Below are positions 24,053 to 33,300 of a DNA stretch of 34,739 bases, piece by piece. The position numbers and the translations under genes are program-made. Position 1 is the stretch's first letter; each line of letters opens with the position of its first letter. The stretch lies in assembly GCA_964592125.1 (NCBI GenBank), contig CAZQBV010000021.1, positions 1 through 34,739 on the forward strand, written 5' to 3'. Below the pieces are notes generated by a model. It was not told where the DNA came from. It made no database searches and saw only the letters and a list, made by a program, of their open reading frames with translations. Origin of the DNA: UBA5399 sp964592125 (GTDB lineage: Bacteria; Bacillota; Clostridia; Christensenellales; Christensenellaceae).

Positions 24053-24165
24053 TTATTGTAATATAATACTGGTTATCATGCCGCCATTTTCATGATCCAA
24101 AATGTGACAATGCACCATCCATTTGCTTGACAATCAAATGTGATTTCCGCATCCGGCATGTATGC
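24053..24165 (-). pseudogene. Remnant of a multicopper oxidase C-terminus
   Basis: On the minus strand, the last codons before a TAA at 24055-24053 read KWMVHCHILDHENGGMITS. This fits the copper-binding signature of multicopper oxidases, HCHx3Hx3[AG][LM], exactly. Just upstream, in another frame, PDAEITFDCQ resembles the segment that precedes it in such enzymes, implying a frameshift. Nothing recognisable remains before about 24165, so more than 90 percent of the gene is missing. The rest of the gap (24166-24307) holds no gene that I can recognise. The motif match is strong, but the fragment is short, so chance cannot be fully excluded. Confidence 0.7.
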
Positions 24166-24307
24166 TCAAAAAAACCAGCGTAGCAGCTCTACATAAGACT
24201 ACTCTTTTCTTTGATATTTTCCTCTAGCTTAGTTTTTGTGTTCTTATTATACTATACCTCTTGCGATAGATAAAATTCTGTTTTTATATCAAACAATATT
24301 TATGCAA

Positions 24308-25210
24308 TCAGGCAAAGCTGCAACAACCGCTTCCTTCATAAGAGTATGCTTGCGGATTGTCTTTGATGGTTTGTATCAAGTCTGCAGTCTCTTGTGATGC
24401 AATATCATCAACAACTAGGACTGTGACTCCATACATTCCCATTGTACATTGGATATCAAAATCTTCTGTTGGCGTCACAGTGACGACTGGCTCTTTTGTC
24501 AAATCAAAATAATCGTTTTGCTGTGGAAATACTATGTCCAGCGCGCAAGATAAGGATTGTACATCAAAGCGGAATTCTGTTTCAACGTCTCGCTGTACTA
24601 TCACCACCGAAGGTTCATATCCACCAGCTACCACTTTAATATCCACAGTGGCTTTGTTGGCTTTCACAGTAGCGGTTGCAATGCTTCCGGCAGGGGCGAA
24701 CGCTTTTGGTGCTTGCTTGTTTGTAAGCGGTTCGATGGATTCGCTTGTTTTTTTCTCATTTCCTAAGGTTGTGGCTTGTACACTTGTCAAGTCGTCTACA
24801 ACAACAATACTGCTACGTATCATACCCATCCAGCAACTATAGGGGATAGTTCCCGTCTTGTCAGGAGTAAATTCAACAACGGTTTCTCCTACAGACAATT
24901 TTTGGTCAATGTCATACTTCGGAATGATGATTTCGTTGTTGCAACTGTTTAAATCTTTTTCATCCATTTGGATTGTCCATTTTACAGGTACACCAACTTG
25001 CAGCGTGACAGGCGCATAGCTGCGCGATGAGAACTTTGTTGTCACAGTTTGCAATCCATCACTCACAACTGCCGGATTTGTATAAGTGTTCCCATTGTTT
25101 TCGCGCGGTATCGTAGTATTGCCTATGACAGTGTTAGTGGTTGCAGAACACCCTGCAAAAAGCAGCACAGCAATGAGTGCTAGAATTAGAATCGTACTTA
25201 ATTTTTTCAT
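24308..25210 (-). CDS. Lipoprotein with two cupredoxin-like Cys/Met domains
   Basis: A 300-residue surface lipoprotein: signal peptide with lipobox FAGC (Cys21), then two related domains. Domain 1 (about 50-138) has GVPVKWTI, Cys90 in NSCNNEIIIP, and Cys126, Met128 and Met130 in SCWMGM. Domain 2 (about 180-268) has a matching layout with Cys222 in SCALDIVFP, and Cys255, Met257 and Met259 in CTMGM. The fold is that of cupredoxins, but the ligand set is Cys/Met with no obvious His, favouring Cu(I). The C-terminus has a further CysCys pair (296-297). AAGGAG lies about 6 nt before the ATG. It is 15 bp after the HMA membrane protein gene, so the two are probably co-translated partners in extracytoplasmic copper binding. 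Function is inferred. Confidence 0.82.
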   Translation of the reverse strand: MKKLSTILILALIAVLLFAGCSATTNTVIGNTTIPRENNGNTYTNPAVVSDGLQTVTTKFSSRSYAPVTLQVGVPVKWTIQMDEKDLNSCNNEIIIPKYDIDQKLSVGETVVEFTPDKTGTIPYSCWMGMIRSSIVVVDDLTSVQATTLGNEKKTSESIEPLTNKQAPKAFAPAGSIATATVKANKATVDIKVVAGGYEPSVVIVQRDVETEFRFDVQSLSCALDIVFPQQNDYFDLTKEPVVTVTPTEDFDIQCTMGMYGVTVLVVDDIASQETADLIQTIKDNPQAYSYEGSGCCSFA

Positions 25211-25225
25211 TTGGTCTCCTTCAAT

Positions 25226-26230
25226 TTAAAATAATGGGTTAATCCCAGATAAACTTAAGCCATTGTTGAGCATCATCAAGCCCAATATAATAACCAAAAC
25301 AGCGCTTACCCTCGTCATAACATTGGTAAACTTTGCACTTAAAAAGGAACTTAACGCTCCCAAGCCAAACATCAGTGGCACTGTTCCTGCGCTGAACAAA
25401 AACATGGATAAAGCACCCATCAAAAAGCTTCCTGTTGACAGCGCATACAACTGCATTGCCTGTAAAGGTCCGCAAGGCATCAGACCATTGAATAGTCCTA
25501 CAACAAAGGGCCCTTTTCCCACTTTTTCCGCATATATCTTTTGGGATAGAAACTTTGGCATACGAGGCATAAGCTTCCTTAAAAAAGAAAACAGATTAAG
25601 CAGGTTGATTCCCATAAGAACCATAAAAACACTGGCAACGATGGCAACAATACCTTTAAAGCTATCGGATGGTGTGAGCACTGAGCCGATGGTGCCAACA
25701 ATGCCGCCGATGATAGTATAAGAAACAATTCTGCCAAGATTGTATAGCAAGCTGGGAAGAAATTTTTCGTGCTTCCTGCCTGTCGACTTTACATTGGCAC
25801 ATTGTGATATGTTGATTCCACCGCACATGGCAATGCAATGCACGGATGTAAGAATACCAATCATAAAAAGCATGGGCAGTGCAGTGTGTTCGTCTGCCAT
25901 GGGAAACATGTTGAATATTCCTGTTTGCTGCAAAATCATATATCCGCCCAAAATAATGCCTAGCACCACTAGAGAAATAGCCCATTGTTTGCCGGAATTC
26001 TTTTTCTTTGGTGCTACAATGGGATAATGTAGCTTTTGCAATTCACTTTCCACTCTTTTTACATCCAGTATTGCAGGGTTATACAAAAAGGTGACACTAC
26101 CTTTTACATAGCTGGCCAGTACTTTTGAGAGTCCATCCAATTTAGATAAACCACGTTCAATTTTTTGCTCACATGCCGCACAGGTCATATGCGAGACATA
26201 AAGTGTTTGTTCTTTTTGATCATTAGACAT
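25226..26230 (-). CDS. HMA domain fused to DsbD_2/TauE-SafE-type membrane protein
   Basis: A 334-residue protein. Residues 8-72 are an HMA copper-binding domain with MTCAAC (15-20). After one helix (about 83-101) comes a six- to seven-helix DsbD_2 (sulfite exporter TauE/SafE-like) domain with two Cys-containing membrane motifs, HCIAMCGG (131-138) and GLMPCGP (249-255), plus Cys144. Relatives in Clostridia are often linked with copper genes and, as I recall, some carry a C-terminal cupredoxin domain that is here the separate downstream gene. A role in moving Cu(I) or reducing equivalents across the membrane is inferred. GGAGGA lies 7-8 nt before the ATG at 26230. It is the first gene of the copper operon. 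Confidence 0.85.
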   Translation of the reverse strand: MSNDQKEQTLYVSHMTCAACEQKIERGLSKLDGLSKVLASYVKGSVTFLYNPAILDVKRVESELQKLHYPIVAPKKKNSGKQWAISLVVLGIILGGYMILQQTGIFNMFPMADEHTALPMLFMIGILTSVHCIAMCGGINISQCANVKSTGRKHEKFLPSLLYNLGRIVSYTIIGGIVGTIGSVLTPSDSFKGIVAIVASVFMVLMGINLLNLFSFLRKLMPRMPKFLSQKIYAEKVGKGPFVVGLFNGLMPCGPLQAMQLYALSTGSFLMGALSMFLFSAGTVPLMFGLGALSSFLSAKFTNVMTRVSAVLVIILGLMMLNNGLSLSGINPLF

Positions 26231-26302
26231 AGCAATCCTCCGTGCCTAATAAAATATCAACAAAATATGCAGAAAATATGAAGATGAATTTTTTGTTGGC
26301 AG

Positions 26303-26353
26303 ATTATAATAGCCTCAGAGGAATTTGAACGTTTCAATCTCACATCGGATGTG
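26303..26353 (-). promoter_or_regulatory. Promoter and palindromes upstream of the copper operon
   Basis: On the minus strand, a perfect -10 TATAAT (26308-26303) without a good -35, as in activator-dependent promoters. At the -35 position is TTGAA-cgt-TTCAA (26325-26337), and just upstream CACATC-g-GATGTG (26341-26353). Both are candidate sites for the response regulator encoded in the operon or for an unlinked copper sensor. No CopY-type TACAnnTGTA box was seen. Confidence 0.5.
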
Positions 26354-26573
26354 CCATAACGTATGTTAAAATTTATTCCTTGGATTTTTCAAAGATATTA
26401 TGTTGCTTCTATAAAAAATAGAAAAAAAAATAGAAATTCTATATGCTTTGGCAAGATAAGAGTGGAGACAAATAGAAAACATAAAAAACGAAAGTGTATT
26501 TCAAATAGCAGATGTTGCACTTATTGCAATATTTCTCATAAAAGTGTGCTCTGAATTTGCTCAATGAAAGTGG

Positions 26574-26706
26574 TATTATCCCAAGCGGATTATCCAAGCT
26601 TAGGCAAAAAAACACCTATGCCATATTTTAGCACAGGTAGTCGATATAAATCTAGGTTGCCTAAGGTTGGATAATCAGGATAGCACAAATCCGCGGGGCA
26701 ATAATA
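26574..26706. repeat. 133-bp imperfect palindrome, MITE-like
   Basis: Outer arms TATTAT/ATAATA and GCGGAT (26585-26590)/ATCCGC (26689-26694) enclose a 19-bp inverted repeat with one mismatch (26588-26606 against 26658-26676). The 51-nt central loop contains its own hairpin (ACCTATG/CACAGGT). It has no ORF, lies in gene-free DNA, and has size and symmetry typical of fold-back MITEs. A structured RNA is the alternative. Confidence 0.65.
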
Positions 26707-27230
26707 TCAATATGGGGATTGTATCTTTCAGATTTCTTGCCATATGGCCATACAATGTACATCGCTTCATTCATTTCTTGTTAGGGCGATGAAACCTATG
26801 TTTTAAATTGGAATGATAGAAGAACCATTTGTTCTTCGTGTTTCGATATTCAAAATGATGAAACAGGCAACACAAATAGTAGTATTTCAAAAAAAAAACA
26901 CTTAAAAAACAGTTTTTTGTTGATTTTTTGTTTACAAAATACTACTGGTATGACATGATATACTGTATATATAATAGTAATATAAATATTGATAAAAAAG
27001 CTGAATCAGTTTTTTTATCACCGCATTGGACAACGGAGCCGTTTTATAATGCCAAACATCATTATGAAACCCACGCATATGTGCGGTACTACAGCAGAGA
27101 TTTTGAATCGGAATTAGAGATATGTTAGCATGCATGAGTACATAGGCTATAAACAAAGCATGTATTGCATGTTTTTGAGGAAAACAAGAGTGGAATCGCA
27201 GATTGCTTGTTTTGCAAACAGACAGGCTGC
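26707..27230. other. AT-rich non-coding region
   Basis: No convincing gene is visible here or in 26354-26573. Small open frames lack ribosome binding sites and recognisable sequence. TATAAT occurs near 26972 in a very AT-rich stretch, but without a well-placed -35. GCCATATGGC near 26740 is a small palindrome. The promoter for the large surface-protein gene must lie here or just downstream, but I cannot place it. Confidence 0.4.
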
Positions 27231-27264
27231 CAAACCGGTTTGCATATTTTGTGCATCTGCAAAC
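27231..27264. promoter_or_regulatory. Palindromes upstream of the giant surface-protein gene
   Basis: CAAACCGGTTTG (27231-27242) is a perfect 12-bp palindrome, and GTTTGCA (27238-27244) pairs with TGCAAAC (27258-27264). The overlapping sites lie 40-75 bp before the start codon, a typical operator position. The binding protein is unknown. Confidence 0.4.
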
Positions 27265-27306
27265 ATATGGCATAAAAGTGTACAAGTATAGAAAACGAGG
27301 TATTGT

Positions 27307-30300
27307 ATGAAACTGAAAAAGTCAACATTTTACATTTTGCCTATTGTATTGGTGGTGTTAATTCTTGTAAGCAGTGCTATGCCTACATTTGCATCATACG
27401 ACACTACAGGCTCAGCCGCTTCCGATCAGGAGGAAGGCTTTAGCCAGAACCAAGTTCCGGTGGAATTTACTGTCACTTTTATGTACCCCGAAGTAAAACA
27501 GAACAACGGCGAAGCGCATGAACTAAGCGGCAAAGAAATAGAGACGCAAACCGTAAATCAAGGCGAAAGCGCCCAGCCCCCCGTGGGTTTTGCATTGCCC
27601 GAAGGGTATACCTTTGACGGCTGGAGCACACAGGCTTATACCTCGGTAGAGGAAAACCTGGTGGTAACAGCAGTGCTGATGGCTGCTGGAAATGACGAAA
27701 ATGCCTCAGAAGACCATACAGATGAGACGCCAAAGGAATTTACAGTTGCTTTTGTGTACCCCGAAATGACACAGAGCAATGGCGAAGTGTACGAGCTGAG
27801 TGGACAAGTGATTGAAACGCAAACCATCAAGCAGGGCGAAAGCGCGCAGCCTCCCGCGGGTTTTGCATTGCCCGAAGGCTACAGTTTTGCAGGCTGGAAC
27901 ACAGAGGCCTACACCTCTGTGCAAGAAAATTTGACCGTAGAGGCTGTGCTAACGGTGGACAGCCAAGGGAGCATCCCCATTGCGCCGCATGGCATCGGCA
28001 ACCTGATAGGCTTTACGCTCCAAAATGCCCGCACCAACAACACTGTAATTCCCCCTTCGGCATACGACCAATGGGATTTTTATGACGCGCCATATTTTAC
28101 CTTGGAAGTTTCCATCACGCCATCACCCAACTTAGACCCCACAAAACACAAGGTGGTACTGACCGCGCCAAACGGTTTTGATTTCTTTTTGCCTACGGGC
28201 AGCATCACTGGCATTGCTCAAGCGACACTCTCCAATGCCGATACACAGCTTACGCTGTTGCTGGATCCCGCTTTTACAACGGCCGCATCCAATAATACTG
28301 TACTGACCCTTCCCTTAAAAGCAAAGGGAATTACCTACAGTGACACCACTGGTTACGCGCCATTTATTTCGTATTATAAAGACTTGTATCAACAAAGCGG
28401 ACGCCCCAGTTTTGAGTTGAAGGGCGAGTATCTGTATGATGGTGTGCTGGAAGATACCACCACCCTCACCTTTTCGCCCAAAGCGTATCGGCTCTATGAC
28501 CAAGACAATGCTTTCAACCGTTTTGGCATTCAAAACGGCAGCAATTCCAACAGCCCGTTTACCTCTACATCTACATTATATAAGGCGGTTAACATAGGCA
28601 GAAGCGATTCTTTCTTTCTCAATGGCTACACATATAAGATGATTGACAACAGCTATTCGCGGTTGGTGCTGCGACAACTGCCCAATGTTGTGAACGCCAG
28701 CAACCCAGCCGCCAGCACCATTTATGAGCCGGTCTGGGATATCAGTGCCAAGCTGTATCTGCCCGATGAGGTCACTGTGGGCAGCAATTATATAGGATAT
28801 ATGATAACGGATGCAAGCGGCCGTTACCTCAACTTGAATACCGCTGCCGCCGCGGATGTCACGCAAGGCTATTTTACGGGAGGCGGCAGCAATTTGAATG
28901 ATTTGGGCATGGTGTTTACGCTGAACAAAGGCATACAGTTTCAGTATGCGGCTGGTTATTCATTCGCGGATTTTAAAAACAAGACCATCAACAATGCCAA
29001 GCTTGTTGTATCTTACAAGACGGTAAACGCGTCTGGTGGCATTGTGCAAAAAGAACAGACGATTCTCAGCGATGCCACGCACAATGACAATCTCTCTTTC
29101 ACAGGCGCGCCCGCTACTTTGGTGGATAAAATCACTTATTCCATGTATTCGGGTTATGCGGGGACAAACGGCTTTACCTTGACCACACAATCGGTTGCGG
29201 ATACCAACCGCTATATTGCCTTTACCTGTGGTGCCGACCGTGAACAATACCAACAGTATCAACACAAAAACGGTACGCTGACTTTTGAAAACAAGGGCGG
29301 TTATTTCATCAACGGATTTAGCTTTCCAAAAGGCACTACCAGCGCCACCAGTCCTTTGGACAACAACACCCTTGCCGGCATCAAGGTACAATACTACACC
29401 AGCCTGAACGCGAGCAGCCCAAGCAATGCAACAGTAACTCTTTCCGGCACCACTTATAATGTAACATTCCCCCCGCAAACCACTTCTGACTATGTAACGA
29501 AGATAGTGATTACGTTTGAAGATGGGCATTCTGAATATCTCACAGAAGCAGCCAGCAAGTTTATATTTGATATGTCCGGCTTCACGGGGCTGACGGCCAA
29601 CCTGCCCGCTACAGATTCCCGCTACTATTTTTCTTCTATGGATGTCACATTGCAAGCTGTGAACGGCTGCGGCACACACGGCGAAACGGCAACGCCCGGT
29701 ATCGCAAACGGAAAACATTTGCTAACTGTGCCTGTGAAAGTGAGCCTGCAAGAGCAAGACGTACTTACCATCACCACAAGCGGTGGGTGGCGCTCTTTGT
29801 ATGGCACCACCACAACCCCCGCGGTGCAAATGTACGCCAGCATGGGTTACGACAGCAGAGACGGCAGCGGCACCTATGAGGAAAATCCCACCGCGAAGAT
29901 CCCCTATCAGAATATTTCTATCAAATTTGGCGTACCCGGCGGAACTGGCACTCCAGAGCAAGAGGGAATCAGCACCAGCGCGCTGATGCTTTCCCGCATA
30001 CGGGGAACGGTTTCTACCTCTGCGAGTTTGCTGTATACAAACGGCAGGTTTGTGTACACCACAAACACGGTATCTACAGAAAGAACGACAGCCGCGCAAA
30101 GCAATGGTGACCCAGATTCCGCTGCCACTTCAGGAATTGGCAAAAACTATATCCTGAACCTTAACTCGGGAGAATACCTTACCAGCCTGGTGTTTAAGGC
30201 CGATAAGCTCAGAGTGGGCAGCCAGACAAAAGCAACCATCAGCGGCGCTGTGGATGCGGGCACCGCAGACGCGCTCAGTGGCGCGAAGCCGATCAAAAAT

Positions 30301-33300
30301 GTAACATACTGGAGTACAGGGACTTACCATTTTTCCTTTCAAACCTCCTATGACCGCCTGTTCCCCATCAAAACAGAGGCCTACCCCAACGGGCTTCCCG
30401 TGCAACAGGGGAAGGTTTATAATTTTTACGCGGAAATGAACTATCAGAAAAGCGACAGCAGCACAGGCACCCGCATGTCTAACCCCTATCCCCACAACAA
30501 CTCCGTTGTCTCTGGCTCAACCGGGAATTGCTTTGGCCTTTATTTGCAGGCAACCCCTGCCCGTTTGAGCTATGCCAGTATTACAGGGCAGATTTATCAA
30601 GGAACGCCCTTCACCATCAAACTCAACCGTTCCTCCTATACTTTTTCGGGAACCGAGGTAGACGCGGATATTTGGATGCAGCTAGACAACAGGTTTGTCT
30701 ATTTGAAAAACAATAAAAACATTCCTGTTACGGAAACAGTGATAAACGGGAGCACCTATTTGCGCATGGCCATCCCCGGCAGGCTTGTAGATACGACGAC
30801 ACGTGAAATAGAGATCACGCTGCTGCCGATCACCTCTACCAGTTCACCGGTTAAACCCATTACAAAAGCCTGGGTGGACTATAGCAAAACAATGGCAGCG
30901 GCAGACGAGCTGAAAGAAGTGATTCCCTATATTGTTCCTGCTACTGGCTATTTTGACAATGCTGTCCCGCGGCTGACTGTGGCGGATGCCGCGCTCACCC
31001 AATATCTTTCTACGCCTTATAGCATGGGTACCGTTCAAATTGCCAAATCTATATCTGCCGGTGTCAGAACCGCCTCTAAAGCTGGAGGGGTGCTGGGCAG
31101 CACGGAGGGTGATGCCACAGCGTATATTCGCCCGGCCAGCGCAAACCAGCTTGCCCTGAACGTAACGGCCAGCGCCAATAACCAAGGAGGGCCTTCCGCC
31201 AAAGACAGCTTCACGATTACCTATGCCATTCCCAACAAGGAAGGGCTTGTGACCAGTGGCGGCGACCCCATAGACTACCCGCTCTATATCAACGGCCTGC
31301 CCAGAAAAGTGGTTGGTGAGGATAAATATACGGTTTATTATTCCGATGGGACACAGACATGGTTAGCGGAGCAATGCCCGGTGGAGCAATACCCCAATAT
31401 TTCAGAAGTGAAAATTGTAGTAAGAGATTTGTATGACGAAAGTGTGGTGTTGGATATTCCTCTGCGCGCCGGTATGGACGCGCAAGACTGGGAAAACGGG
31501 AAAACGGCTGTCATAGAGGGTAGCTATGTGCAAAACGCAAACATGCCGGTTGCTACCAACCCGGTCTCATGGGTGACTGAAAACATCAACCAAAACCAGA
31601 TCAGCGGCTCTGTGTTCAAAGATTATGAGTACAGCAGCAACCTGAGCGGAACCAACAGCATATACGCAGACAAAATTTTTACGGTGAACCTGTACAAGGC
31701 AAGTGACAGCAGCACCCCTTACCGAACAATGCAAACAACCAGTGGCAAGTATAGCTTTGACAGCCTAGGGGATGGAGACTATGTGATTGGCGTGGAAATG
31801 CCGGCAGAGATGTCATATTCCGCCACTGCGGGTGGGTATCAGTTTTCTGCGCAAGTTTTAGACAGTAGCACAGGCAATAACATCAAGCAAAACGGACTTA
31901 CCGACCCCATACATCTGGAAAATTTCGCAAACGTGCAAGGTGTGAACGCAGGCATCACCTATGCGGGTGTGGTGGCAGTGAAATTGCAAGAAAATAACGC
32001 CAGCGGCTCTGTTTTGCTGACGCGCTATCTGCCCGTCAAGTACAAGACGACCATCACACTGCTGGACGAGAACGGCATCAATGCAGTGATTCCTTTGCCG
32101 GCCAATACGAGCCCGGTTTCCCCCCATAGCAACAAAATATATACGCCCAGTAACTGGGACAGCACCTATGCGGAACAAACGATTTATGTGCAGTATACCG
32201 GGCCAACCTACCAAGTTCGCTTTGAGTACAAAGATACTCTGGGCAACACTGTTGCTGTGACGACTGCAAGCCAGCTGGCCAGTATCCCCGTCAGAAAAGG
32301 CTACCCTGTGAACCAAAGCTTTACACCCGCTACGCCTGTGGACAGCAGCCACACAACCTACAGCGGGTTCCAAGTAGACGGCGGCACAACCACCACAGGA
32401 AGCACGCTGGACATTGCCTCTGTCGCCAGCAACGTTTTGGTGACGCTGGTCTACCGTGTATACCGGCCTGTGACCATTACTTGCTATGCGCAAAATGGCG
32501 CATTTGCGGATACCACCATCATCAAGACCTTAAGCGGAAAATATGAAGATGATACACTCCTTGCTGTGGAGATTCCCGATGCCACGCCTCCTACAGGGCA
32601 TAGCTTTGCGGGCTGGTACACCACCGCCACAACAGGCGGCAGTCAAATATCCTTTCCCAAAACACTGTCTGACAGTGACGCTGAAAATGGGTTTGATCTA
32701 TATGCGCGCTACACACCTCTGCTTTTTAATGTGACTTTTGATACCGACGGCGGCAGCAGCGTGGCATCCATCCTCAACACTCCCTACGGAAACGGCATTA
32801 CAGCACCTGCACCCCCAACCAAAACAGGCTTCGCCTTTGATGGCTGGTTTACAGATGACACCTGCACAAACGCCTGGAATTTTGGCACAGATGTGGTCAC
32901 CCAGAGCATAACGCTGTATGCCAAATGGACAGTGGCGCAGTATCAAGTGACGTTTGACTCCCAAGGCGGCAGCACTGTGGCACCCATCCAAAACATCGCG
33001 TCTGGAAGCCGCATCACAAAACCGGCAAACCCCAGCAAAACAGGCTTTGTCTTTGGTGGCTGGTTTACAGAAGCCGCCTGCACAAACGCATGGAATTTTG
33101 ACACAAATATGGTCACCCAGAGCATGACGCTGTATGCCAAATGGAGCCCCGCTTCTGTAAACAGTTATGATGTCACTTTCGATTCCCAGGGTGGCAGCAG
33201 TGTTGCCCCAATTACGAACATTCCATACGGAAGCACCATTGCAAAACCTGCAGACCCCACCAAAACAGGCTTTGCCTTTGCTGGCTGGTTTACAGATGCC

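Noticed and set aside
26231..26353. CopY-type operator TACAnnTGTA
   Set aside because: Searched by eye upstream of the copper operon and not found.
26928..27128. Small plus-strand frame (66 codons) upstream of the surface-protein gene
   Set aside because: No ribosome binding site and AT-driven composition; it may be leader RNA but not a supported gene.
28960..29718. Minus-strand frame of 252 codons inside the surface protein
   Set aside because: It is a shadow of the long plus-strand gene without start signals or known motifs.
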